The notes: generated by a model not told the origin, from the sequence alone. DNA of 64,000 bases from Actinomyces massiliensis 4401292 (GCF_000269805.1 NZ_JH711481.1:845785-909784); one strand, 5' to 3'. Counted from the first letter of the stretch, positions 41,496 through 52,558 are shown. Program-made: numbers and translations.

Positions 41496-43814
41496 TCAGC
41501 TCAGGACTCGCCGGGCGAAGTCGTAGGTCAGGGCGCTCATGAAGGCCCGCTGCGCATTGGTCGAAGCCCGGCCGTGCCCGCCCTCGGAGTTCTCGAAGTA
41601 CGTCACCGCCTGCCCCAGGCTCTCCAGTCGATGAGCCATGGTGCGCGCATGCGCCGGATGGACGCGGTCGTCCCGGGTCGAGGTCACCAGAAGCACCGGC
41701 GGGTAGTCGCGCCCCTCCTCCAACAGGTGGAAGGGGGAGAAGGACCGGATGAACTCCCATTGGGCCGGGTCGTCGGGGTCGCCGTACTCGGCCTTCCAAG
41801 AAGCGCCCGCCAACAGGTGGGTGTAACGGCTCATGTCCAGCAACGGCACTTCGCACACCACCGCCCCGATCAGGTCCGGGTACTGGGCGAGCATGTTGCC
41901 CACGAGCAGACCGCCGTTGGAGCCCCCGTGCACGGCCAGCCGCCCTGGCGCGGTCACGCCCCGCTCACTCAGCGACCGGGCGACCGCCGCGAAGTCCTCG
42001 TAGACGCGGTGCCGATGCTCCTTCAGCCCGGCGCGGTGCCAGGCGGGCCCGTACTCCCCGCCCCCGCGGATATTCGCGATCACGTAGGTGCCGCCCTGCT
42101 CCAGCCACGCCTTGCCGATCACCGACAGATAGCCGATCCCCAGCGGCACCTCGAAGCCCCCATAGCCGTACAGAATCGTCGGCCCCGGCACGGCTCGCCC
42201 CTCGGCGTCCACGGCCGGGCGCCCGACCTGGAAATAGGGCACACGCGTCCCGTCCGCGCTCACCGCCACGTGCTGGCTGGCTTCTATGCCGGTCGCGTCG
42301 AAGCGCTCCGGGGCGGCGCGCAGCACCTCGACGTCGGTCAGTGCGCCGTCGGCCTGGAGCGCACCCGTCATGAGGGTGGTGGGTCGAGTGAAGGACGACG
42401 TCGTCAGCCATAGCCGGTCGCCCTCGCGCCCATCGACGGCGGTGGCGCTGACCTCGATCAAGGGGCGGCCAGGGCGCAGAGCGCTCGGATCCTCGAGCGC
42501 GGCGGTGGCGGTAGGGTCGCAGACGCTCCCGGTGTCGGACTCCGATTCGGCGAGCACGCTCAGATCCAGCGGGCGGCGAGCCCATCGGCTCGCGCCGGTT
42601 CGCGGAGGCGTGAGCACCTCCAGGGCGGTCACGCAGTCGTCGAGCATGGTCAGGACCAGATGGCGGGCGGTCACGGTGAAGCCGATCAAGCAGGCCGACG
42701 GCGTCGGGGCGAACAGAGTCTCGAAGGCGCGCTCGCCGGCCAGGAAGTCATCCAGAGGTGCGGCCAGCAGCGAGCCGGCCGTGTGAACGGCGCCCGCGAT
42801 CTCCCAGTCCTCGCGCAGACTGACCAGGAGCCAGTCCCAGGCTGCGGTGACCTCGGCGGAGGCGGGCACGTCGATGTGCACGGCCCCTGGCGCCACCGTC
42901 GTGCCGGCATCCGCCAAGGCGCTCGGCCCCGACGATGCCGGAAGCGTCTGAGCGCCGTCGGGCAGTAGCCACAGCTCTTCGGTGTAGAAGTCGGGGCGCG
43001 TGAGCAGCCAGGTGCGACCCCAGCGGTCGCGGTGCGCCCAGGCGCCGTCATCGTCGGCTGCGGCGGTGAGCAGGACCTCCCCCTCGGACAGAGACTGGCC
43101 GCGCCGCAGCCGCCTGATCTGGCGCGGATATCCGGCGGGGGACAGCGAGCCCTCGCCGAGGTCGGCGATCGCCAGTACCGAACTGCCCTCGTCGTCCGCC
43201 CATGACAGCGATCCCTTGGAGGACTCGCGGTGGAAACCGCCTTCGGCGGGTGGGATGAAGCGCCCGGTATCGAGGTCCAGCTCACGGGTGACATCGGCGT
43301 CCGAGCCGCCGTCGGACAGAGCCACGAGGGCGCGCCTGCCGGCCAGCGGGCCGGTGCGCAGGACCCGGGCGCCGTGCCACACCCAGGTGACGCCCTCGGC
43401 CTTGCCGAGCGCGTCGAGGTCGAGCAGCACCTCCCACTGCGTGCCGTCCTCGGCGGCAGTCGCGTCGGTTTGAGCAGCCGCGTCGGCGCCCGCCCGGCCG
43501 GGAGCGCCTGCGAGATAGGAGTCCCATGTGGTGCGGCGCCACAGCCCGCGCGGGTGATCGGCGTCGGTCCAGAAGTTGTAGAGCAGGCCGTCCGCCTGCC
43601 CGACGCCGGGAATGCGATCGGGCGAGTCGAGAATCGCCTCGATCTGAGTCCGCAGGGTCTCGAAGCGCTGGCTCCCATCGACGACCATGCGGGTGGCGGC
43701 GTTGTGCTCGGCGACCCAGGCGAGTGCGCGCTCGCCCTCGATCTCGTCGAGCCAGGAGGGCACGGGCGGCAGGTCGGGTTGAGCGGCGTCGTCATTGGTT
43801 CTCGGGACGGTCAT
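41496..43814 (-). CDS. Prolyl oligopeptidase family serine peptidase (S9A)
   Basis: 772 residues from ATG 43814. An N-terminal beta-propeller (about 80-470) gates a C-terminal alpha/beta-hydrolase domain. Catalytic residues: Ser in VHGGSNGGLLVGNML (about 632), Asp in TSTRDDRVHPAHA (about 714) and His in EGGHGRAS (about 746). The oxyanion-side motif GYGGFEVPLG and the loop IANIRGGGEYGPAWH fit S9A. There is no signal peptide, so it is cytoplasmic; it would cut short peptides after Pro. A 55-bp perfect palindrome lies 20 bp upstream of the start codon. Confidence 0.93.
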   Translation of the reverse strand: MTVPRTNDDAAQPDLPPVPSWLDEIEGERALAWVAEHNAATRMVVDGSQRFETLRTQIEAILDSPDRIPGVGQADGLLYNFWTDADHPRGLWRRTTWDSYLAGAPGRAGADAAAQTDATAAEDGTQWEVLLDLDALGKAEGVTWVWHGARVLRTGPLAGRRALVALSDGGSDADVTRELDLDTGRFIPPAEGGFHRESSKGSLSWADDEGSSVLAIADLGEGSLSPAGYPRQIRRLRRGQSLSEGEVLLTAAADDDGAWAHRDRWGRTWLLTRPDFYTEELWLLPDGAQTLPASSGPSALADAGTTVAPGAVHIDVPASAEVTAAWDWLLVSLREDWEIAGAVHTAGSLLAAPLDDFLAGERAFETLFAPTPSACLIGFTVTARHLVLTMLDDCVTALEVLTPPRTGASRWARRPLDLSVLAESESDTGSVCDPTATAALEDPSALRPGRPLIEVSATAVDGREGDRLWLTTSSFTRPTTLMTGALQADGALTDVEVLRAAPERFDATGIEASQHVAVSADGTRVPYFQVGRPAVDAEGRAVPGPTILYGYGGFEVPLGIGYLSVIGKAWLEQGGTYVIANIRGGGEYGPAWHRAGLKEHRHRVYEDFAAVARSLSERGVTAPGRLAVHGGSNGGLLVGNMLAQYPDLIGAVVCEVPLLDMSRYTHLLAGASWKAEYGDPDDPAQWEFIRSFSPFHLLEEGRDYPPVLLVTSTRDDRVHPAHARTMAHRLESLGQAVTYFENSEGGHGRASTNAQRAFMSALTYDFARRVLS

Positions 43815-43834
43815 GGAAGCATTCTCGTCCAAAC

Positions 43835-43889
43835 AGACATTTTCGAACGAGATCGACGGTGCCACCGTCGATCTCGTTCGAAAATGTCT
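43835..43889. repeat. Perfect 27-bp-arm palindrome upstream of the prolyl oligopeptidase
   Basis: The left arm (43835-43861) begins AGACATTTTCGAACGAGATC and ends GACGGTG; the right arm (43863-43889) is its exact complement, with one base between. A related, imperfect palindrome lies upstream of the serpin at 57563-57635. Confidence 0.88.
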
Positions 43890-43950
43890 ATCTCGACAGG
43901 CTTGACCCAGCGGGATCGCGCAGCCGGTTCGCTCTTGTGCTCTCCCGGGC

Positions 43951-44133
43951 TCAGGCGTTGCCGAGTTTGGAGTCGGCGGCGTCGCGTGCGGTCTCGACCT
44001 GGGAATCGAATTTGCCCCCGGTCGCTTTCTTGGCGGCGTCGGCGGCCTTGTCGAGAGCCTGATCGGTCACGGCCTCGGCCTTGTCGGAGCCGAGGGCTTC
44101 GCCGGCCTTGCTCGTCAGGTCACCAATTCCCAT
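43951..44133 (-). CDS. Small helical protein, Rv0909/MT0933-like antitoxin or CsbD-like
   Basis: 60 residues from ATG 44133. The sequence is Ala/Lys/Asp-rich and helical (LTSKAGEALGSDKAEAVTDQALDKAADAAKKATGGKFDSQVETARDAADSKLG). The TGGKF(D/Y)SQV motif is shared with the Rv0909/MT0933 family, annotated as antitoxins in mycobacteria, though many members stand alone and may be stress proteins. No toxin gene is adjacent. Confidence 0.7.
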   Translation of the reverse strand: MGIGDLTSKAGEALGSDKAEAVTDQALDKAADAAKKATGGKFDSQVETARDAADSKLGNA

Positions 44134-44393
44134 GAGGGTTTCCTTTCGTCGTGGTGCGCGGTATCTCCCGGCACCGGTTCCGCCCCAGCATGGCATGCGG
44201 TTGCGGACGCTGCGAATCCCGCGAATCACGAATTGATGCATATTGGTGCATGTCGCGCAAGGCTGCTCGTATTGCGCTCGTCGGCTCGTCAGTTCGTCGG
44301 TCCTTCACCGGTGAGCACGCCGTCCGCATCCGACCGGAGGAGGACTTGGATCGCAGGGGCGCCGTCCCAGCGGATGACAGGGGCGCCGTCCCA

Positions 44394-45845
44394 ATGAACG
44401 AGGCACTCCCATATGAATTCGATCACGATTGCCTCATGGCTTTTCCCTCGCGTGCTGCAACCCCTGTTCCTCCTGAGCTGGCCAGCGCCAGCTCCTTCAC
44501 CGGTGCGAGGTCGGTGCGCCATCCGGCGCCGGATGTGGCGCGCGGTTTCATGCTCCTGCTGATCGCCCTGGCGAACGTGTCACAGAACTGGCTCATTTAC
44601 CTGCCCGCGCCTGCCGAGCAGTCGGCGGTCGATCGCGTAGTGGAGGTGGTGCGGGCCTGTTTGGTCGAGAACCGCGCCTACCCATTGTTCGCCATGCTGT
44701 TCGGCTTCGGGATCATGACCATGGCCTCGCGGCGCATTGAGGCCGACGTGAGCAGGGCGGCCGAACGGGCCGACCGGGAACCGGCCCTGAGAGCCGTGCT
44801 CGCCGACCCCGCAGCGCGTGCGACATGGGAGGAGGCCGTGCGTGCCGACGCCACGGCCGATGCCCGGCGCCTGGTGCGCCGTCGGGGATTGTGGATGCTT
44901 CTGTTCGGCGCGGTGCACAGCGTGATCTTCAACGGCGACGTCATCGGGTCCTATGGGCTCATCGCCGTGCTGCTGGCGGGCGTGCTCGTGCATCGCAGAA
45001 AGACCTGGATGAGCGTCGTCGGCGGTGTCACGGCACTGCTCGGCGTGTGGACCGCAGTCAAGGTGGGAATATCCCTCGAGAGTGCGAGCGGCTCGGGGGT
45101 TGACATGCTCAGCAGGGAGGGCGTGCGCTCAACGTTCAGCGCATGGTATCCATTGAGCAATCTGACACGGTGGCCGGTCGGGACAGTGGTCTTCCTCTTC
45201 ACCTCCTACGCGGTCGTCTGCGTCCTTATCGGTGCGCGTTTGGCCGACTCCGACCTCCTGTCGCATCCGGATCGGCATCGCGGTCGGCTCCTGGGCGGTG
45301 GAGTCGCGGGGATACTTGTCGGAGCCGTAGGGGCGGTACCCCTGCTCATGCTCATGCACGGGTCGCTTCCGCTGCACCTCGGGGGCGCCGCGATCGCCGT
45401 CTACTCCCTGTCCGGCATAGCGGGTGCCTTCGGGTGGCTGTGCCTGCTGGCCACATGGGCGGGGCCGGGCCGCCCGGAGCCGCTCCGTGGCGCGCGCTGG
45501 GTGCTGGCCGCCGTGGGGAGGCGATCCATGACCGCGTATGTGGGCCAGTCCGTTCTGTTCCTCGGAACCTTCTTGATTCTGTCGAGCCTGGATGTCGAGG
45601 CGACGGAGGCGGCGATTGGAGTCGGTGTCGCTGTTCTGGTCTGGGTGGCGCTGGCGGCGTTCTGCGTCGTGCTCGAGCGTTCCGGGCGCACTCGCGGGCC
45701 GCTCGAGGTGCTGTTGAGGAGAGCGGTGGCGAATACGGCCCGCCGTCGTCCTCCACTGGGGGAGGGCGCCCTGGAGAGCGCCCTGTCAGGAGGACAGGGT
45801 GGACATGATGACGTCGGTCAGCTCCCGGGTGCGGGAGGCGTCTGA
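44394..45845 (+). CDS. DUF418-family membrane protein
   Basis: About 483 residues from ATG 44394 (ATG 44436 also possible). Ten or so membrane helices; the family features RGFMLLLIALANVS, YPLFAMLFGFGIM, RRGLWMLLFGAVHSVIFNGDVIGSYGLIAVLL, LHLGGAAI and RRSMTAYVGQSVLF are all visible. DUF418 proteins are related to acyltransferase-3-like membrane proteins; the role is unknown. The last 20 residues overlap the 3' end of the convergent lipoprotein gene by 60 bp. Upstream, AGGGGCGCCGTCCCA is directly repeated near 44355-44395. Confidence 0.82.
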   Translation: MNEALPYEFDHDCLMAFPSRAATPVPPELASASSFTGARSVRHPAPDVARGFMLLLIALANVSQNWLIYLPAPAEQSAVDRVVEVVRACLVENRAYPLFAMLFGFGIMTMASRRIEADVSRAAERADREPALRAVLADPAARATWEEAVRADATADARRLVRRRGLWMLLFGAVHSVIFNGDVIGSYGLIAVLLAGVLVHRRKTWMSVVGGVTALLGVWTAVKVGISLESASGSGVDMLSREGVRSTFSAWYPLSNLTRWPVGTVVFLFTSYAVVCVLIGARLADSDLLSHPDRHRGRLLGGGVAGILVGAVGAVPLLMLMHGSLPLHLGGAAIAVYSLSGIAGAFGWLCLLATWAGPGRPEPLRGARWVLAAVGRRSMTAYVGQSVLFLGTFLILSSLDVEATEAAIGVGVAVLVWVALAAFCVVLERSGRTRGPLEVLLRRAVANTARRRPPLGEGALESALSGGQGGHDDVGQLPGAGGV

Positions 45846-46463
45846 GGTGGACAGCGTGAGGCTCGTCCAGCCGCCACCGCTGTCCGGTGTGACGATGGCG
45901 GCGCTCTGCATCGTGGTTCCCTGAATGGTCGAGGTGAAGGTCATGACGGCGGCCTCCCCGAGTTCGGTCTCAGAGGTGGAGTATTCGCCGGGTGTGCCGC
46001 CCCGCGCCTTGATCAGTGAGGACATCATGTCCTCGGTCGGCAGGAAGGCGATCTGCTCCACGGGTATGGCGAACAGGTGCTCGGGGACTCCGTCGTTCGT
46101 CTTGGGGGCGGCTGCAGCCAGCTCGATGGCCGGCAACGACTGGCTCCCCTGGCCGTCAGGGTCCTGCGTGCCGGTGGGCAGGGGGATGTTCTGATCGTCT
46201 CCGCTGAACACCTGCCAGTTCTCGGGAACGGCGAAGGAGATCATCGACGAGGGGGTTGTGACTGTCTGGTAGCCGTCGGGCGCGTCCTTGCCGGACCCTG
46301 CCGTCGGGGCGGTGCTCTGCGTGTCCGTTGAGTCGGTTTCCTGCGCTGAGGAGGTCTCCTGATCGGAGGAGCTGTTCTGGATGCGGATCAGGGAGCATGC
46401 CGTCAGTGAGGCGGACAGGAGTGCTGCTGCGACGACGGCGGTCGCGCGGTGGAAGGTCTTCAT
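45786..46463 (-). CDS. Lipoprotein, tandem paralogue 1
   Basis: 225 residues from ATG 46463. Lipobox LTAC (Cys23), then a Ser/Thr/Gln-rich linker to about residue 65, then a domain with PDGYQTVTTPSSMISFAVPENWQVFSGDD, FLPTEDMMSSLIKARGGTPGEYSTSETELGEAAVMTFTS and SRTRELTDVIMSTL. It resembles PsbP/LpqN-like domains by pattern, but I cannot assign it firmly. The tandem paralogue upstream and its promoter region are clearly duplicated. The start has CAGGAGACGATC before the ATG, shared by both copies. Confidence 0.75.
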   Translation of the reverse strand: MKTFHRATAVVAAALLSASLTACSLIRIQNSSSDQETSSAQETDSTDTQSTAPTAGSGKDAPDGYQTVTTPSSMISFAVPENWQVFSGDDQNIPLPTGTQDPDGQGSQSLPAIELAAAAPKTNDGVPEHLFAIPVEQIAFLPTEDMMSSLIKARGGTPGEYSTSETELGEAAVMTFTSTIQGTTMQSAAIVTPDSGGGWTSLTLSTSDASRTRELTDVIMSTLSS

Positions 46464-46532
46464 GATCGTCTCCTGACGTCGCAGAGGGAGGGACTCGTAC
46501 AGTACGCGACAATCCTTGGACCGGTGCTGGGG

Positions 46533-46590
46533 AGAAGTCCCCGGATTGGCGCGGGCCGGTTCACCGGCCCGCGCCAATCCGGGGACTTCT
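46533..46590. repeat. Perfect 28-bp-arm palindrome with 2-nt loop
   Basis: The arms at 46533-46560 and 46563-46590 are perfectly complementary (left arm begins AGAAGTCCCCGGATTGGCGC). It sits between the tandem lipoprotein genes, 45 bp after the stop of one and 69 bp before the start of the other. It has no T tract. It could be a terminator, an RNase III substrate or a REP-like element. Confidence 0.88.
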
Positions 46591-46635
46591 TGAGCGGGCT
46601 GCCGTTGACGTCTCCGGTGTCCGGGCGTCAGGGCG

Positions 46636-47331
46636 TCAGGACAGCGTGGATGTGATGGTTTCGGTCAGCTCCTGAGTGCGAGAGGCGTCCATTGTCATCA
46701 CCGTGATGGCTGCCCAGCCGCCGTTCTTCGTCGGGGCTGCGATGACGGCGCCCTGCCCCTCGCCGGCCTGAGTGGAGAGCGTGTAGGTCAGGATGGCGAC
46801 CTCTCCGAGCGAGGTCTGGGAGGTGGAGTATTCGCCGGGTGTGCCGCCCTGCAATTTGATCTGCTGTGCCATGACGTCCTCGGTCGGCAGGGCGGTGACT
46901 CCCTGTACGGGAGCGACGTTCGTGTTCTCGGCGAAATTGTTGTCATCGGGCTGCGTGGCCATGGCCTGCAGCTCTAGCCCCGAGAGCAACTGGCGTATCT
47001 GGTCGGGGTCATTGCCCGACTTGTTGGCGATTTCCTCGATCTTCTGGTCGTCCTTGAGATCATCGCCGGTCAGCACCTCCCAGTCTCCGGGGACGGCGAA
47101 GGAGAGATTGGTCGTGGGGGCTGTGACCGTTTGGTAGCCGTCGGGCGCCGGCTGCGCGGCTACGGTCGTCTGCTGGTCGCCCTGCGTGGCCTTACCCGTG
47201 CTCGCCGAGTCCGTCGCTTGTGCCGAGGCGCTTTCCTTATCATTCGAGGGATTGCTGTGTGAGCATGCTGCGAGAGATGTGGCCAGAAGTGCAGTGGCGA
47301 CGAGAGCGGTCGCGCGGTGGAAGGTCTTCAT
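46636..47331 (-). CDS. Lipoprotein, tandem paralogue 2
   Basis: 231 residues. Lipobox LAAC (Cys23); the first 23 residues nearly match paralogue 1. The domain repeats the same landmarks: PDGYQTVTAPTTNLSFAVPGDWEVLTGDD, ALPTEDVMAQQIKLQGGTPGEYSTSQTSLGEVAILTYT and SRTQELTETITSTL. The middle part differs more, so the copies have diverged in function or under selection. Its upstream region aligns with that of paralogue 1 for about 90 bp. Confidence 0.75.
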   Translation of the reverse strand: MKTFHRATALVATALLATSLAACSHSNPSNDKESASAQATDSASTGKATQGDQQTTVAAQPAPDGYQTVTAPTTNLSFAVPGDWEVLTGDDLKDDQKIEEIANKSGNDPDQIRQLLSGLELQAMATQPDDNNFAENTNVAPVQGVTALPTEDVMAQQIKLQGGTPGEYSTSQTSLGEVAILTYTLSTQAGEGQGAVIAAPTKNGGWAAITVMTMDASRTQELTETITSTLS

Positions 47332-47469
47332 GATCGTCTCCTGAAGTCGCAGAGGTTAAGGAGTCGTACAGTACGCGACGATACTTGAAGCGGTATTGGG
47401 GGGAAGTCCCCGGCGGAAGTGGCCCTCAGTGATTCTCAGTGGGCGAAGTCGAGGCGCCCGGCTCGCTCG

Positions 47470-47757
47470 TCAGTCGGCCGCCCCGGATGCGATCTCCAGC
47501 AGGTCGCCGACGCCGCATCCCAGAGCCCCGCACACGGCCACCAGAGTGCTGAAGCGGATCGCCTTGGCGCGCCCGTTCTTGAGCACGGACAGGTTCACGG
47601 CGGTCACTCCGACCTGCTCGGACAGCTCGACGAGCGTCATGCCGCGCGTCTCCAGGAGCCGGTCGAGATGGCACACGATGCGCGGCTCCTCTTTGTCCCC
47701 GATTCGTCCTCTCGCGCTTCCGCCGGCTGCGGTCCGACGCTCCTCGACGGCGGTCAT
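47470..47757 (-). CDS. XRE-family regulator (YozG-like) paired with a DUF2975 protein
   Basis: 95 residues from ATG 47757, overlapping the DUF2975 stop as ATGA. The HTH region reads IVCHLDRLLETRGMTLVELSEQVGVTAVNLSVLKNGRAKAIRFSTLVAVCGALGCGVGDLLEI, the compact YozG-like pattern found beside DUF2975 membrane proteins. It probably represses this two-gene operon through the palindrome at 48618-48634. Confidence 0.85.
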   Translation of the reverse strand: MTAVEERRTAAGGSARGRIGDKEEPRIVCHLDRLLETRGMTLVELSEQVGVTAVNLSVLKNGRAKAIRFSTLVAVCGALGCGVGDLLEIASGAAD

Positions 47758-48584
47758 ACCAGTCCCTCGGTCTCCGCGCGCAGCTCGGCGTTCTCGGCGG
47801 TGAGCTCGCCGGCGCGCTCGCGGGTGCGGCTGAGCGCGCTCAGCACATGGGACAGCACGATGAGGACGAGCAGCCCTGCCAGGAACGGGTCGGGGCTCTT
47901 GGTCGGCAGGGTGATGAACCAGTGGCGCTCCGCAGAGGCGTCCGCGGGGTAGATCGACTCGTTGGCGATCCAGTCGGTGATGATCGCCAAGGCGATCGAC
48001 AATCCGTACGCGGCCGCCCCGGTTGCGAGGAGGCGCTTGCCGCGCGTCATCAGCAGCCTCCACCAGTCGGCCCGGTCCGGGCGGATGGCCGCCAGTAGAT
48101 GGATGAACAGGCCTCCGCAGACTGCGATCAGACTGACCTGGGCTGTGATGAGTGCGCCCATGAGCAGCTGGGTGGTGGGGGACAGGGCGGTGAGATCGCC
48201 GTAGGTCTGCGAGGAGGTGGAGGTGTCGATCTCGGGGGCGAGGGCGGCAACTCGATCGATGCCGTCGGGGAGTGCGGGTTGCGAGGTGCTCGGCAGATCG
48301 GCGAATAGGACGAGCAGGCCGTGTCCGCGCAGAAGGTCCTCGAGGACGCTGAGCAGCGGGTAGCAGGTTGTCAGCCACAGCAGGGCGGTGATGACCGAGG
48401 CCGTCACGAGGCTTCCGAAGCCGATCGTGGGCGAGTCGGTCCACCGCTCCCACCGCTTCCACCGCTTTCGAAACGCCCGCCATTGCCGCCGTCGCACCGC
48501 CGCTCGTGTTCGCCGTCCGGTGCTCGCCGGTGGCGCTGCGGCGCCTTCGGTCTCGTTTGGTGTCGTGGTCCCGGTGGCTGTCAT
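47754..48584 (-). CDS. DUF2975-like membrane protein
   Basis: 276 residues from ATG 48584, with GAGGAGG upstream. Basic N-terminus (RRTRAAVRRRQWRAFRKRWKRW), then four membrane helices (VTASVITALLWLTTCYPLL, ALITAQVSLIAVCGGLFIHLLA, LLATGAAAYGLSIALAIIT, LAGLLVLIVLSHVLSAL) and a short C-terminal coiled coil (LTAENAELRAETE). Layout and the coupled YozG-like gene identify the DUF2975 family. The role is unknown; such pairs behave like small membrane regulatory switches. Confidence 0.8.
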   Translation of the reverse strand: MTATGTTTPNETEGAAAPPASTGRRTRAAVRRRQWRAFRKRWKRWERWTDSPTIGFGSLVTASVITALLWLTTCYPLLSVLEDLLRGHGLLVLFADLPSTSQPALPDGIDRVAALAPEIDTSTSSQTYGDLTALSPTTQLLMGALITAQVSLIAVCGGLFIHLLAAIRPDRADWWRLLMTRGKRLLATGAAAYGLSIALAIITDWIANESIYPADASAERHWFITLPTKSPDPFLAGLLVLIVLSHVLSALSRTRERAGELTAENAELRAETEGLV

Positions 48585-48617
48585 GGTGCCCTCCTCGCCG
48601 AGAGCTTCGACGTCAAC

Positions 48618-48634
48618 ATATCGTTTATCGATAT
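48618..48634. promoter_or_regulatory. Candidate operator of the DUF2975/XRE operon
   Basis: ATATCG (48618-48623) and CGATAT (48629-48634) flank TTTAT, giving ATATCGTTTATCGATAT, 34 bp upstream of the DUF2975 start. It stands out as an AT-rich palindrome in GC-rich DNA and overlaps a plausible -10 region. Confidence 0.5.
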
Positions 48635-48737
48635 GGTCTGCTCGTCGCCTCGTGTCAAGGGGGTGATCCGGCGCCCATGCCCGACGTTGAAGTCACCCGC
48701 ATGGCGCTCGCCACTCAAGAAGTTCGGGTTCCATTAA

Positions 48738-48758
48738 GTTGAGTGGAATACGCTCAAT
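48738..48758 (+). promoter_or_regulatory. HAIR site upstream of clpB
   Basis: GTTGAGT-N7-GCTCAAT with the exact 7-7-7 layout of HspR sites, 161 bp upstream of the clpB ATG. Confidence 0.8.
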
Positions 48759-48919
48759 CTTGGTGAGGTTGTACGGGCTGGAGACACCAGGGCCTGCGGG
48801 TTCATCAATCCGTGAATGGGAATTCGACCGCCGGGCGCGCATCGGCGCAGCCGGAGGGGCGGAGCCCCGATCACCCGCCGGAGCCCGGTCCGTCTGAACG
48901 ACAATCAAGGAGATCCCAT

Positions 48920-51634
<2,715 letters not shown>

Positions 51635-51657
51635 TCCTCCGCCCACCCAATCTCGCC

Positions 51658-51711
51658 GAGATCGGTCGTACTCCGCACCGAGATCGGTCCACTTCCGGCT
51701 CGAGATCGGTC
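51658..51711 (+). repeat. 22-bp repeat array G (3 units)
   Basis: GAGATCGGTC cores at 51658, 51680 and 51702, exactly 22 bp apart, starting 24 bp after the clpB stop and in its sense orientation. Confidence 0.92.
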
Positions 51712-51740
51712 GCGCTCGAGCGGGAGTGCGAAAGAGCTTT

Positions 51741-51754
51741 CATGACCGGTCATG
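51741..51754. promoter_or_regulatory. Candidate TetR operator 1
   Basis: CATGACCGGTCATG, a perfect 14-bp palindrome, 82 bp upstream of the TetR-family ATG. A near copy lies 46 bp further on. Confidence 0.6.
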
Positions 51755-51786
51755 TGAGACCCGTTGCTGGAGAAGCGTACGGGCTC

Positions 51787-51800
51787 CATGGCCGGTCATG
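51787..51800. promoter_or_regulatory. Candidate TetR operator 2
   Basis: CATGGCCGGTCATG, identical to operator 1 but for one base, in front of the -10-like CAATGCT and the leaderless-looking start of the regulator gene. Confidence 0.6.
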
Positions 51801-51835
51801 GATCTACATGAATCTAACAGTGACACAATGCTGGT

Positions 51836-52558
51836 ATGACCCGTGCGAACAGTGGCGACAACGCAGCCTCCGGTGGTCATTCAGCTGCGTCTGCGCAGGG
51901 CGAGCGGCGCAGGCCCGGCCGGCCCAGAGTCGGCAGTGAGGACAAGCGCGAGCGGGTCCTCAATGAGGCCATCAAACTGTTCGGGGCCCATGGATATGCC
52001 GGTACGTCTTTGTCGGACATCGCAACGGCGTCGGATATCTCGAAAGCGGGACTTCTCCACCACTTCTCCTCCAAGGAAGAACTTTTCGCTCAAGTCCTCC
52101 AGTGGCGCGATCAAGATGATTTCGCCGGCTTCTTGGGGGGAGGTGCGATTGAGGACCCCTGGGAACTGCTTCATGCGTTCGCGACGCTGGTCGCGCACAA
52201 TGCTGCTCATCGGGATCTCGTGGCGATCTATACGGCGACGGCCATGTCCGTGCTCGATGCCGATCACCCGGCGCACCAGTGGTTCGCCGGCCACTTGACG
52301 GAATCGGTGACGATGATCGAGAACGCCTTGGAGCGCGGTAAGGAAGCGGGCTCGGTGCGTGCGGAGGCTCCGTCGAGGATGATCGCCCGATCGTTCGTGG
52401 CGCTCAGCGACGGGCTGCAGATCCAGTGGTTGTGCTCGACGACGCCGGGAAACGCCGCGGATCAGCGCTTGTCCACCACGATGGTGCCCGAGGTCCGCTT
52501 CTTCATAGACGCTCTGCGGGAGCAGTGGGGGTTGTTCCCGCAGGCTGCGGGGCACTGA
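51836..52558 (+). CDS. TetR-family transcriptional regulator
   Basis: 240 residues. An unstructured 34-residue lead precedes the HTH domain: DKRERVLNEAIKLFGAHGYAGTSLSDIATASDISKAGLLHHFSSKEELFAQVLQ. The ligand-binding part contains LLHAFATLVAHNAAHRDLVAIYTATAMSVL and FVALSDGLQIQWLCST. A -10-like box ends only a few bases before ATG 51836, so translation is probably leaderless. Two palindromes upstream suggest autoregulation. No partner transporter or enzyme gene lies beside it, so its targets are elsewhere or it senses for itself only. Confidence 0.88.
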   Translation: MTRANSGDNAASGGHSAASAQGERRRPGRPRVGSEDKRERVLNEAIKLFGAHGYAGTSLSDIATASDISKAGLLHHFSSKEELFAQVLQWRDQDDFAGFLGGGAIEDPWELLHAFATLVAHNAAHRDLVAIYTATAMSVLDADHPAHQWFAGHLTESVTMIENALERGKEAGSVRAEAPSRMIARSFVALSDGLQIQWLCSTTPGNAADQRLSTTMVPEVRFFIDALREQWGLFPQAAGH

